A stretch of 13,110 nucleotides of DNA, taken from an uncultured Lachnospiraceae bacterium. Its GTDB lineage: Bacteria > Bacillota > Clostridia > Lachnospirales > Lachnospiraceae. The notes under the pieces are model-generated. The model made no database searches, had not been told where the DNA came from, and was given only the letters and a program-made list of their open reading frames with translations. The position numbers were made by a program, and so were the translations under genes. Below are positions 1-7,188 of the stretch, one piece after another (the first letter of the stretch is position 1; every line of letters begins with the position of its first letter). The stretch is taken from the NCBI GenBank assembly GCA_905233835.1, contig CAJOGB010000023.1, positions 3,785 through 16,894 on the forward strand, written 5' to 3'.

Positions 1-1
1 G

Positions 2-343
2 GCATACGCAGTTTTATTTACCGTAATCATCGGTGCAGTGATGTTTGCCCTAACCGCCAGCTTAAAAGGTGCGGGAAGCGACAGCGAGAAGTTATTAAAC
101 ATTACCATCCCGGAAAGCTTAAACTACACGGATGTATTTGACGATTTGATGGAAGAATACACAGACGCTTATTCCTTAAATTCCGTAAAGACCACCAACA
201 TGGGAAGCTTATTTAAATTACAGTACGTGGTGGATTTAAAAGATGATAAAAACGAAAAAGCATTTATCGATGCTCTTCGTACCAGAAACGGAAACTTGGA
301 AATTTCCATTATGAAGAAGGAGGATACGGTCAATGAACTTTAA
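2..343 (+). CDS. DUF4956 family membrane protein, C-terminal part (5' end outside window)
   Basis: This is the 3' end of a gene that begins before the window; about 113 codons are visible, ending in TAA. The first residues (AYAVLFTVIIGAVMFAL) form a hydrophobic segment, likely the last membrane helix. A soluble alpha/beta tail of about 90 residues follows, with the pattern LNITIPESLNYTDVFDDLMEEY and a later KLQYVVDLKDD strand. That arrangement resembles the C-terminal domain of DUF4956 proteins, whose biochemical function is not established. In Clostridia such genes often sit with VTC-type polyphosphate polymerase domain genes and with Cthe_2159-type lipoproteins. The second partner is present here: the stop overlaps the next start by 11 bases, which suggests translational coupling. 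The internal ATG at 38 is not the true start, because the frame is open to the window edge. The family call comes from recognised sequence pattern and context, not a search. Confidence 0.72.
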   Translation, partial: AYAVLFTVIIGAVMFALTASLKGAGSDSEKLLNITIPESLNYTDVFDDLMEEYTDAYSLNSVKTTNMGSLFKLQYVVDLKDDKNEKAFIDALRTRNGNLEISIMKKEDTVNEL

Positions 344-2066
344 CAAAATAAATAAAAAATTAAATTTGATTTGTGCGGTAACTCTTTCGGTGGGATTGTT
401 ATTCACCGGCTGCACCCTCGGCACTTCAAAGACTGCCTCCGGTGAGGAAACCGCATCCGTAAATTACAGTAATGTGGACGGGTCTACCATCGATGTGACG
501 GACCAGTTTACTAAACGAGATTTAGATGCAAGTTATGATGAGAGTGAAGCAATAAAAGTAACTTTATCGGACGGCGCGTCCGTCTCCGATAGCGATTCGG
601 TAAAAATTGACGGGGATACCATTACGATTTCCGAAGAAGGTGTATATGTATTTTCCGGAACACTTACCAACGGACAAATAGTAGTAGATAACGAGGAAGA
701 TGATGCGAAGATTCAGATTGTACTTGATAATGTTTCTATTATTAATAGTAGCTCTGCCTGTATATATGTTAAGTCGGCGGACAAAGTTTTTGTTACCACA
801 AAAGAAGGATCCACAAACTCCTTAATCGTCACCGGCGAATATGTGGCCATTGATGAAAATAATATCGATGCGGTCATTTTTTCAAAAGATGATTTGGTGT
901 TAAACGGAAGCGGAACCTTAAACATTGAGGCGACATACGGACACGGTGTGGTATCCAAAGATGATTTGAAAGTGACCGGTGGAACCGTAAATATTAATGC
1001 GGCAGAACACGGTCTTTCCGGAAAAGATTCCGTAAGGATTACATCCGCAACCATTAACATCGAGGCGAACGAAGACGGTATCCATTCTTCCAATGAGGAT
1101 GATGAAAATGAGACAGCAGGATACATCTACGTAGCGGACGGTAACCTTACCATTAAAGCCGGGGATGACGGTATGCATGCGGATTTGGAAACCAGAATCG
1201 ACGGCGGAAGCGTAACGGTAACTGAGAGTTATGAAGGCTTGGAAGGACAGATTGTAACGATCTGCGGCGGTGATATCAATATCACGGCTTCCGATGACGG
1301 TATAAATGCAGGTGGAGGTGCTGATGCTTCCGGAGAAAATTCCGGATTCGGCGGTGGAAAAGATATGTTTTCTGCATCCAATACCAATTGTAAGATTTAT
1401 ATCTACGGTGGAAATATTAATGTGAATTCTCGCGGAGACGGAATTGACTCCAATGGCGATTTGTATGTTTACGGCGGGGAAATCTACGTAGACGGTCCGG
1501 AAAATGACGGAAACGGAGCCTTAGATAAAGGTGAGCAGTCTCAGGCATATATTTACGGCGGAACCATTATCGCCACCGGTATGAGCGGAATGGCGGAAAG
1601 CTTCTGCGATCAATCTTCCCAAGTAAGTATCTTGCTGAATTTGGAAGAAACCGTATCCGGCGAAGTAAGCATTAAGGATGCAAATGGAAATGTGATTGCT
1701 TCTTATACGCCAAGCAAATCCTATAACTCTGTTGTAGTAAGTTCATCCGAATTAAAAGAAGGAGAAACTTATACCATTAGTGCAGGAGGAACAGATACAG
1801 AAATCACCGTCGACGGAATCTCCGTAACGGAAGGCGAAGGCGGATCCGCTGGATTCGGTGGCGGCCGGGGCGGCCAGATGCCAAACGGTGAAGCACCAAA
1901 CGGTGAAGCACCAAGCGGGGAAGCACCAAGCGGGGTGAAGGACGGTGAACGACCGGAACTCCCGGAAGGAGTAGAGGAAGGTGACCTCCCCGAAAGGCCA
2001 TCCGACGGCCAGCGTCCTCAGGGCAACCCACCCTCCGGTGACACCCCTCAGAAACCAAGTAACTAA
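333..2066 (+). CDS. Carbohydrate-binding (Cthe_2159-like) beta-helix lipoprotein with Pro/Gly/Glu-rich tail
   Basis: This encodes a 577-residue exported protein. The N-terminus is a lipoprotein signal (basic NKINKK, a hydrophobic core, then LFTGC with the lipidated Cys at residue 27), so it should be anchored on the outer face of the membrane. Residues from about 55 to 450 carry repeated beta-strand turns with a [A/S]xxDGI or DGM motif (for example EANEDGI, KAGDDGM, TASDDGI, NSRGDGI) and IYGG or VYGG steps. This is typical of the right-handed parallel beta-helix of the Cthe_2159 family (PF14262). The type protein binds cellulose or pectate and calcium; whether this one does is inference. A low-complexity tail from about residue 500 contains PNGEA/PSGEA repeats and many Pro, Gly and Glu residues, perhaps a wall-spanning or surface linker. 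The preferred start has GAAGGAGG about 10 bases upstream and overlaps the DUF4956 gene. A terminator follows directly. Confidence 0.85.
   Translation: MNFNKINKKLNLICAVTLSVGLLFTGCTLGTSKTASGEETASVNYSNVDGSTIDVTDQFTKRDLDASYDESEAIKVTLSDGASVSDSDSVKIDGDTITISEEGVYVFSGTLTNGQIVVDNEEDDAKIQIVLDNVSIINSSSACIYVKSADKVFVTTKEGSTNSLIVTGEYVAIDENNIDAVIFSKDDLVLNGSGTLNIEATYGHGVVSKDDLKVTGGTVNINAAEHGLSGKDSVRITSATINIEANEDGIHSSNEDDENETAGYIYVADGNLTIKAGDDGMHADLETRIDGGSVTVTESYEGLEGQIVTICGGDINITASDDGINAGGGADASGENSGFGGGKDMFSASNTNCKIYIYGGNINVNSRGDGIDSNGDLYVYGGEIYVDGPENDGNGALDKGEQSQAYIYGGTIIATGMSGMAESFCDQSSQVSILLNLEETVSGEVSIKDANGNVIASYTPSKSYNSVVVSSSELKEGETYTISAGGTDTEITVDGISVTEGEGGSAGFGGGRGGQMPNGEAPNGEAPSGEAPSGVKDGERPELPEGVEEGDLPERPSDGQRPQGNPPSGDTPQKPSN
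1881..1940 (+). repeat. 15-bp tandem repeat, four units, in frame
   Basis: Units start at 1881, 1896, 1911 and 1926. The first two are identical (ccaaacggtgaagca), the third differs at a few bases, and the fourth diverges after ten bases. They encode PNGEA, PNGEA, PSGEA and then PSG, inside the C-terminal tail of the carbohydrate-binding lipoprotein. Because the unit is a multiple of three, copy-number change would lengthen or shorten the tail without breaking the frame. Confidence 0.9.
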
Positions 2067-2080
2067 ATAATGTACTCATA

Positions 2081-2127
2081 AAAAATCGTGATATACTTTT
2101 CGAAAATGTATATCACGATTTTTTTAG
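2081..2127 (+). terminator. Strong intrinsic terminator after the lipoprotein gene
   Basis: A 16-bp perfect inverted repeat (AAAAATCGTGATATAC at 2081-2096, with its complement at 2108-2123) encloses an 11-base loop that contains TTTTCGAAAA. The right arm runs into a T tract. It begins about 15 bases after the stop at 2066, so it ends the DUF4956/lipoprotein transcript. The A run at the left edge means it could also act weakly in the other direction, but no minus-strand gene needs it. Confidence 0.88.
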
Positions 2128-2138
2128 TTTATATAGTG

Positions 2139-2144
2139 TATAAT
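2139..2144 (+). promoter_or_regulatory. Probable -10 element of the recD2 promoter
   Basis: A perfect TATAAT lies 32 bases before the recD2 start and just after the preceding terminator. It is directly preceded by TG. No good -35 hexamer is visible at 16-18 bases, because that stretch is the T-rich end of the terminator, so only the -10 is called. Confidence 0.45.
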
Positions 2145-2175
2145 AAGAAGCAGTTTGTAGAAGCGGAGTTTATAT

Positions 2176-4413
2176 ATGACAGAGTTACTTGGTTTTGTTG
2201 ACCATATTATTTTCAGAAAAGCCGAAAACGGCTACACCGTCCTTTCTTTAATTCCCGACGGTCTCATTGACGACGAGGAGTTGGAAGACGAACCGGAGGT
2301 GGTTTGCACCGGTACCTTTCCATCCGTAGCGGAAGGCGAGCATTTAAAACTGGAAGGCGATTTTGTAGACCACATGAACTACGGCCGCCAGTTTGCTGTA
2401 AAAAAATACGAAGTTATCGTCCCAAAAGGTGAGGCGGCGATTCAAAGATATTTATCCATGGGTGCCATCAAAGGCATCGGCCCGGCGTTGGCAAAACGTA
2501 TCGTTAAAAAGTTTAAAGCGGATACCTTTCGTATTATGGAAGAGGAGCCGGAACGTTTGGCCGAAATTAAAGGCATATCTCAACGTATGGCCATGGAGAT
2601 TTCCGATCAGGTGGTGGAGAAAAAAGACATTCGCGATGCTATGCTTTTTCTTTCCGAGTTTGGCTTAAGCACCACCCTTTCCATGAAGATTTATAACACC
2701 TACGGTCCGAAGGTGTATGACGTGGTTCGTACCAACCCCTATAAAATGGTGGAAGATATTTCGCACTTCGGATTTAAACACGCGGATGAGATTGCATCCC
2801 AACTTGGAATTGCTTTAGACAGCGATTATCGTATTCAAAGCGGACTCTTTTACGTGTTAAGTACGGAGTCTTTAAACGGCCATACTTTTCTTCCGCAGGA
2901 TGAACTTATGACAAAAAGCCAGGTGGTTTTAAATGTGACTTTGGATTCCATTGACCGAAACCTGCAGGAAATGCTGATGCAGAAAAAACTGATTCAGACA
3001 AAGGAAGGAATTTATACTTCTTTTTACTATTATCAGGAGTCGGATACGGCATCCCGATTAAAGGGGTTGGATCAAAGATTTGATGTTAGTCCGTCCGTAA
3101 TGGAAGCGGAAATTTCAAAGATAGAAAAAGAAGACAAAATCGAATTTGACGACGTGCAAAAAGAAGCGATTCTTTCAGCGGCAAGCCGAGGGGTTTTTGT
3201 ACTCACCGGTGGACCGGGTACGGGAAAAACCACCGCCATTCGAGGTATCATTCGATACTTTGAAAAGCATGGGTATGAAGTGGGACTGGCGGCTCCTACC
3301 GGTCGTGCCGCAAAACGTATGACGGAGGCCACCGGCAGAGAAGCAAAGACCATTCACAGACTTTTGGAAGTGAAGGGAATGAACTCGGAAGATGATCGAA
3401 TCACTCGTGGCATGTTTGAACGAAACGAAGATAATCCGCTGGAGTTTGATGTAATAATTATCGATGAAATGTCTATGGTAGATATTTCTTTAATGCATGC
3501 GTTGGTATGTGCGATTCCATATGAATGTCGATTGATTTTGGTGGGAGATACCAATCAGCTTCCCAGTGTGGGTGCCGGAAATGTGCTTTCGGATATTATT
3601 GCGTCGGAGAAGTTTTGCACGGTTTGTTTGACAAAGATTTTTAGGCAGGAAGATACCGGTGATATTGTGCTCTCTGCTCATCAGATTCATGAGGGAGAAG
3701 TTCCAAAGATTGATAATAAGAGTAAGGATTTCTTTTTCATGCAGCGAAGCGATCCGAGACAAATCTTGGAAGTGGTGAAATCTTTGGTGTCGGAAAAGAT
3801 GCCAAAGTATGTGGATACCACACCTTTTGAAGTGCAGGTGTTAACTCCCATGAAAAAGGGAAATGTGGGTGTGGAAAATATGAATAAAGAACTGCAGGCT
3901 TTTTTAAATCCACCTTCCAAAAAGAAAAAAGAGCACCTCTTCGGCGAGGATAAACTCTTTCGGGTAGGGGATAAAATCATGCAGGTAAAAAACAATTACC
4001 AGCTTTCCTGGAGACAGGTGGGAAACTACGGTATTACCGTAAATTCCGGTGAAGGTGTGTTTAACGGAGACGTTGGAAAAATCACGGACATCAATGAATT
4101 TGCAAAAATTTTGGAAATTGAATTTGATGACGGAAAAGTGGTGGATTACCCCTTCTCCAATCAGGAAGAATTGGAACTGGCCTATGCCACCACCATTCAT
4201 AAAGCACAGGGTAGCGAATACCCGGCAGTTGTAATACCTTTACTTCGGGGACCGGAAATGTTAATGAATCGAAACTTAATCTACACCGCCATCACCCGCG
4301 CATCAAAGTGCGTTGTTTTGGTGGGCCACCCGCAGGTGTTCGTCGACATGATCCATAATACAAAACAGACTATCCGATATAGTGGACTGAAAAATAGAAT
4401 TATAGAATTGTAG
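2176..4413 (+). CDS. recD2: RecD2-type ATP-dependent DNA helicase
   Basis: This 745-residue protein is close to the usual RecD2 length and appears complete. It is an SF1B 5'-3' helicase of the RecD/TraA type found in bacteria without RecBCD; roles in DNA repair and replication-fork maintenance are known for relatives. The N-terminal part (1-90) precedes a helix-hairpin-helix (about 96-113, GAIKGIGPALAKRIVKKF). The helicase motifs follow in order: Walker A GGPGTGKTT (345-353), DE of motif II (D430, E431), motif III GDTNQLPSVG (457-466), LTKIFRQ (motif IV), ATTIHKAQGSEYP (motif V, from 671) and IYTAITR (motif VI, R708). All key residues are present. The ATG at 2176 has a modest AGCGGAG site upstream. 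It appears to be a single-gene transcript, flanked by terminators. Confidence 0.96.
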   Translation: MTELLGFVDHIIFRKAENGYTVLSLIPDGLIDDEELEDEPEVVCTGTFPSVAEGEHLKLEGDFVDHMNYGRQFAVKKYEVIVPKGEAAIQRYLSMGAIKGIGPALAKRIVKKFKADTFRIMEEEPERLAEIKGISQRMAMEISDQVVEKKDIRDAMLFLSEFGLSTTLSMKIYNTYGPKVYDVVRTNPYKMVEDISHFGFKHADEIASQLGIALDSDYRIQSGLFYVLSTESLNGHTFLPQDELMTKSQVVLNVTLDSIDRNLQEMLMQKKLIQTKEGIYTSFYYYQESDTASRLKGLDQRFDVSPSVMEAEISKIEKEDKIEFDDVQKEAILSAASRGVFVLTGGPGTGKTTAIRGIIRYFEKHGYEVGLAAPTGRAAKRMTEATGREAKTIHRLLEVKGMNSEDDRITRGMFERNEDNPLEFDVIIIDEMSMVDISLMHALVCAIPYECRLILVGDTNQLPSVGAGNVLSDIIASEKFCTVCLTKIFRQEDTGDIVLSAHQIHEGEVPKIDNKSKDFFFMQRSDPRQILEVVKSLVSEKMPKYVDTTPFEVQVLTPMKKGNVGVENMNKELQAFLNPPSKKKKEHLFGEDKLFRVGDKIMQVKNNYQLSWRQVGNYGITVNSGEGVFNGDVGKITDINEFAKILEIEFDDGKVVDYPFSNQEELELAYATTIHKAQGSEYPAVVIPLLRGPEMLMNRNLIYTAITRASKCVVLVGHPQVFVDMIHNTKQTIRYSGLKNRIIEL

Positions 4414-4415
4414 AA

Positions 4416-4447
4416 AAGAAAAAACGTAAATATTTACGTTTTTTCTT
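4416..4447. terminator. Bidirectional intrinsic terminator between recD2 and the convergent lipoprotein gene
   Basis: This is a perfect 32-bp palindrome centred between 4431 and 4432. Its core is CGTAAATATTTACG, flanked by A6 on the left and T6 on the right. It lies directly after the recD2 stop (4411-4413) and 16 bases beyond the stop of the minus-strand gene (4464). Either strand reads as a hairpin followed by a T tract, so it can terminate both converging transcripts. Confidence 0.85.
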
Positions 4448-4463
4448 ATATTTTTTGTTTTTT

Positions 4464-5822
4464 CTACTCTTCTTCATTTTCTACTCTGTTGGTTTCAGAC
4501 CCAACTTCATAGGATTCTACAAACGCATCATATTCTTTAAAGGACTTCGGAAACGTCTGCTCATACAACGCAGCCACCTCGTCCTGATAAAGCTTTTGCG
4601 CATTGGATGAAGGAAGTGCGATTTTAATCTCGCCCGGATCTTCTTCGTTTAAAAGAATTCGCTTCACCATCTTTCCTGCACGATATCCCATATCGTAAGG
4701 ATCGTTATAAAGAGATACCAAAGTATATTTTCCGAGGTTCATATCGCCCCCTAAGGTGCGAACACCATTTTCATTTGCAAGGGAAGAAATCATCTCAATC
4801 TGGTCGGACAAGGAAGACTCTGCGGCGATGTAAAATGCATCACATTCTTTGCAGGCTTCGTCCATGATGATTCTGTTTTCTCGTTCGGTTTCGGCCATTT
4901 TCTTGTAAGCTTTTTCTTTTGTTTTTTTGGCAGCAGCATCTTCTTCTATGTCCTCGAGAGGTGCGATTTCAAAAGATGCTTCCCAACGATCCGAAGTCTT
5001 TGGTGCACGAGCGGAGTTGGGGGAAAGAAGACCGCTAATTAAGCGGGACTCTCCGATGGAATCCGAAGGGATTAAGGATCCTTCTTTTGCGGATGAAATG
5101 GCGATTTCACTCGGCAGAATAATGGATGCGGAGTCTTCTTCCAACTCGTATTGAGAATCGGAAACCGTGGTGGAAGTGAGTTTGTATTCCTTCCAAGCAA
5201 TACCGGCTTCGTTTAAATAGTTTTCCAACAATTCGTTTTGATAAATGGAATCCGTATCTTCGGCGCTGTATAAAATACCGACGCGTTTCATGGACGGATT
5301 TGTTTCAAGGAGCATGGACAACTGGGAGGAAACGGAAGGGGCGCCGGAGATACCGGTGATGTTTCGCTTCGTGGTTCGATCCCAGGATGTTCCGATGGCA
5401 TGCAAGGTGGTTTTGTAATCAATCACACCTGCGGCCACGATGGGTGTTTCAAAAGTGGCGATGGATGCTGCGGATAGTGCAGCGGTTCCGTCGGCAAAGA
5501 TTAAATCCACATCATGTCTTAAGAAATACTGCATAATGCTTTCACCGCTGTGTTCCGGAGTGATGATCTGAACATCGTATTTTACATTTTTGTCCGGGAA
5601 AACATCGTTTAGGGCGTCGCAAAAACCGGTATTGATGTAGTTGTAATACTCGTTGTCTTCGGATAAACAAATACCGATGTTGTAAGTGGTAATGTCCTCG
5701 TCTTCTTCTTCCGCGGATGTAGTTGTATTTGAACTTTCTTTTTTCTCGTCGGATTTACAGCCGACAAAAGAGGAAAGCATCAATGCGCATAAAAGCATAT
5801 ACGCAAGAATCTTTTTCTTCAT
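4464..5822 (-). CDS. ABC-type substrate-binding lipoprotein (PF04392/TrpX-like) with internal insert
   Basis: This encodes a 452-residue lipoprotein. MKKKILAYMLL... leads to SSFVGC with the lipidated Cys at residue 22, then an acidic/Ser/Thr linker. The two-lobe periplasmic-binding-protein fold is recognisable: YNIGICLSEDNEYYNYINTGF (about 47-67), DLIFADGTAAL (106-116), ETPIVAAGV (125-133), MKRVGILYS (178-186), CDAFYIAAESSLS (327-339) and LVSLYNDPYDMGYRAGKM (368-385). This pattern fits the ABC_sub_bind family, whose characterised members bind amino acids such as tryptophan or tyrosine; the ligand here cannot be read. Residues about 218-318 are an unusual acidic and Lys/Glu-rich insert, making it over 100 residues longer than typical relatives (about 320-340). 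No permease or ATPase gene is adjacent, so it is an orphan here. The start is fixed by the AGGAGGA site and the signal peptide; the frame is open further upstream but that extension is implausible. Confidence 0.85.
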   Translation of the reverse strand: MKKKILAYMLLCALMLSSFVGCKSDEKKESSNTTTSAEEEDEDITTYNIGICLSEDNEYYNYINTGFCDALNDVFPDKNVKYDVQIITPEHSGESIMQYFLRHDVDLIFADGTAALSAASIATFETPIVAAGVIDYKTTLHAIGTSWDRTTKRNITGISGAPSVSSQLSMLLETNPSMKRVGILYSAEDTDSIYQNELLENYLNEAGIAWKEYKLTSTTVSDSQYELEEDSASIILPSEIAISSAKEGSLIPSDSIGESRLISGLLSPNSARAPKTSDRWEASFEIAPLEDIEEDAAAKKTKEKAYKKMAETERENRIIMDEACKECDAFYIAAESSLSDQIEMISSLANENGVRTLGGDMNLGKYTLVSLYNDPYDMGYRAGKMVKRILLNEEDPGEIKIALPSSNAQKLYQDEVAALYEQTFPKSFKEYDAFVESYEVGSETNRVENEEE

Positions 5823-5827
5823 AAATG

Positions 5828-5834
5828 TCCTCCT
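5828..5834 (-). promoter_or_regulatory. Ribosome binding site that fixes the lipoprotein start
   Basis: On the minus strand AGGAGGA sits 5 bases before the ATG at 5822. It sets the start at MKKKIL, immediately giving a lipoprotein signal, and rules out the 111-codon upstream extension of the same frame. Confidence 0.88.
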
Positions 5835-5850
5835 AATCATAGACGCTACT

Positions 5851-5859
5851 ATATTACCA
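5851..5859 (-). promoter_or_regulatory. Possible extended -10 of the lipoprotein gene promoter
   Basis: The minus strand reads TGGTAATAT, an extended -10 (TGn plus TAATAT), about 29 bases before the start codon. The best -35 candidate 17 bases upstream (TGGCAA) is weak. The position is right for a leader that includes the AGGAGGA site. Confidence 0.4.
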
Positions 5860-5907
5860 CCGAATGCACGGATTTGCCATTCATTAAATTTAATAAATTT
5901 TTCATAA

Positions 5908-5919
5908 TTTCCGCGGAAA
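5908..5919. repeat. 12-bp palindrome in the divergent intergenic region
   Basis: TTTCCGCGGAAA is a perfect palindrome lying 8 bases upstream of the putative comF -10 element and about 50 bases upstream of the -10 of the divergent lipoprotein gene. Its place in the -35 zone of the comF promoter would suit an operator, but one copy of a short palindrome can occur by chance. Confidence 0.35.
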
Positions 5920-5927
5920 ATTCTATG

Positions 5928-5933
5928 TATAAT
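5928..5933 (+). promoter_or_regulatory. Probable -10 element of the comF-yvyF promoter
   Basis: A perfect TATAAT lies 30 bases before the chosen comF start. Transcription would begin near 5940, leaving a short leader with the GGAAAGGAAG ribosome binding site. No clear -35 hexamer is seen; TTTCCGCGGAAA occupies that region. Confidence 0.42.
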
Positions 5934-5951
5934 AAAAGAGCAAGAAGAGAC

Positions 5952-5961
5952 GGAAAGGAAG
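5952..5961 (+). promoter_or_regulatory. Ribosome binding site that decides the comF start
   Basis: GGAAAGGAAG ends two bases before the ATG at 5964. The upstream in-frame ATGs (5874 and 5925) have no comparable site, and both lie at or before the putative -10 element, so they would not be on the transcript. Confidence 0.6.
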
Positions 5962-5963
5962 AT

Positions 5964-6662
5964 ATGTATCTGCTTTATCCGGAAGTATGCATCGGATGTG
6001 GGACGGTGCTTTCCTACAGAGATCGGAAGAAGGGTATTTGCCCATCCTGCAGAAAAAAGATTCATTTTGTAAGCAAAGTCACCTGTAAAATCTGCGGAAA
6101 AGAAGTGATGACTCCGTTGATGAATGTGTGCAAAGATTGCATAAAGTCGGATCATTCGTTTTTGGAAGGGAAATCACTTTTTGTCTACCAGGGCCCAATG
6201 AAGATGGCCATGTATCGGTTTAAGTATTCCAATGCCAGGTATATGGCACGGTTTTTTGCGAGGGTTGCCTGGGAAAAACACAAAGATTGGCTGGGACAAA
6301 ACGGGGTGCAGGCTATAGTCTCTGTCCCCATGTTTTCGCCGAAAAAACGACAAAGAGGTTATAACCAGGCGGAGGTGTTTGGAAAGGCGTTGGGGCACGT
6401 TTCCGGGATTCCCTATTTGCCGGATTTTGTGGTACGTGAGAAAAACACGGTTCCGCAAAAGGGCCTGACCAAGGAAAAACGCAAAGAAAATTTGAAAAAT
6501 GCTTTTAAAATCAAGGGATATGGTGTAAAATTAAATTGCGTATTAATTGTTGATGATATTTATACAACAGGAACAACAATGGATGCCGTAGCGGAAGTGT
6601 TGAAAGAATACGGTATCGAGAGGATCCTGTGTTTGACAATATGCATAGGAGTTGACGCTTAG
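5964..6662 (+). CDS. comF: ComF family protein (zinc-ribbon plus phosphoribosyltransferase-like)
   Basis: With the start at 5964 this is a 232-residue protein, the normal length for ComF/ComFC. The N-terminus carries four Cys pairs: C9/C12, C26/C29, C41/C44 and C56/C59, consistent with zinc binding. The C-terminal half is a type I phosphoribosyltransferase-like fold, with KKRQRGYNQAEVFGKAL (about 128-144) and a PRPP-loop-like VLIVDDIYTTGTT (193-205). ComF proteins support the handling of incoming single-stranded DNA during natural transformation in competent species; the role in non-competent Clostridia is not settled. It ends in TAG at 6660-6662, and that stop overlaps the ribosome binding site of yvyF, so the two are a transcriptional and probably translational unit. 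The frame is open upstream to 5874, but promoter and ribosome site place the start at 5964. Confidence 0.9.
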   Translation: MYLLYPEVCIGCGTVLSYRDRKKGICPSCRKKIHFVSKVTCKICGKEVMTPLMNVCKDCIKSDHSFLEGKSLFVYQGPMKMAMYRFKYSNARYMARFFARVAWEKHKDWLGQNGVQAIVSVPMFSPKKRQRGYNQAEVFGKALGHVSGIPYLPDFVVREKNTVPQKGLTKEKRKENLKNAFKIKGYGVKLNCVLIVDDIYTTGTTMDAVAEVLKEYGIERILCLTICIGVDA

Positions 6663-6676
6663 GGGAGGTTTTAACC

Positions 6677-7081
6677 ATGGATGTCAGAAACTGTAAAAAC
6701 TGCGGACGCATGTTTAATTACTTGGGAGGCCCATCCATTTGCCCGATCTGTAAAGGAAAGGCTGAGGATGATTTCCAAAGAGTAAAAGAATACATTCGTG
6801 AAAATCCGAAAGCACAGATTGCGCAGATAGCGGAAGAAAATGAGGTTACGGTACAGCAGATTCGTCAGTGGGTTCGCGAGGAACGTTTGGAGTTCGCTGC
6901 GGATTCCCAGATTACACTTAACTGTGAAAAGTGCGGAGCGTCTATTCGAACCGGCAGATTTTGCGATAAATGTAAGAACAATATGGCAAGCGAAATGAAC
7001 GACGCATTTGCAAAGCCCATACCGGTGGAAGTTCCGAAGAAAAAAGAACATGAATCCGATAAAATGCGATTCAAAAGATAA
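6677..7081 (+). CDS. yvyF: YvyF-like flagellar-region protein (TIGR03826 type), two zinc ribbons and a helix-turn-helix
   Basis: This 134-residue cytosolic protein has an N-terminal zinc ribbon (C6, C9, C22, C25) and a central helix-turn-helix-like segment (about 46-70, AQIAQIAEENEVTVQQIRQW). A second ribbon follows (NCEKCG ... FCDKCK, about 82-101), and the tail is Lys/Glu-rich. This order matches the family called flagellar operon protein YvyF. In Bacillus subtilis, yvyF lies between comFC and flgM, and the comF-yvyF order is kept here. No flgM follows; instead there is a terminator 14 bases after the stop. The protein may regulate or support flagellar gene expression, but its molecular role is not established. 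GGGGAGG at 6662-6668 is its ribosome binding site, 8 bases before the ATG. Confidence 0.83.
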   Translation: MDVRNCKNCGRMFNYLGGPSICPICKGKAEDDFQRVKEYIRENPKAQIAQIAEENEVTVQQIRQWVREERLEFAADSQITLNCEKCGASIRTGRFCDKCKNNMASEMNDAFAKPIPVEVPKKKEHESDKMRFKR

Positions 7082-7094
7082 GAGATTTTTTAAG

Positions 7095-7128
7095 GCCGAT
7101 CATCCGATGGATGGTCGGCATTTTTCTT
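7095..7128 (+). terminator. Intrinsic terminator after yvyF
   Basis: GCCGATCATCC (7095-7105) pairs with GGATGGTCGGC (7109-7119), an 11-bp GC-rich stem with one G-T pair and a tight GAT loop. ATTTTTCTTT follows. It lies just after the yvyF stop at 7081 and closes the comF-yvyF transcript. Confidence 0.93.
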
Positions 7129-7155
7129 TGATTTAAAAGGGAAATATGGTATAGT
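7128..7155 (+). promoter_or_regulatory. Promoter of the membrane protein-cdaA-cdaR operon
   Basis: TTGATT (7128-7133), a 16-base spacer and TATAGT (7150-7155) preceded by TGG (extended -10) form a good sigma-A-type promoter. It lies right after the yvyF terminator and 34 bases before the start of the first gene. No other promoter of this quality was seen before the leuA region, so it may drive the whole run to the HPr gene or beyond. Confidence 0.58.
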
Positions 7156-7188
7156 ATTTATAACTATGTTCTAATGGGGTAGGAATCG

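Noticed and set aside
713..1178. Antisense frames inside the carbohydrate-binding lipoprotein gene
   Set aside because: They follow from the codon pattern of the beta-helix repeats on the + strand; no start signal or domain.
1804..2079. Antisense reading frame with Arg/Leu/His-rich product
   Set aside because: It is the mirror of the repetitive Pro/Gly/Glu coding tail; its composition is an artefact and there is no ribosome site.
5823..6155. In-frame upstream extension (111 codons) of the minus-strand lipoprotein gene
   Set aside because: It lies before the AGGAGGA ribosome site and the signal peptide, overlaps comF on the other strand, and has no family-like sequence.
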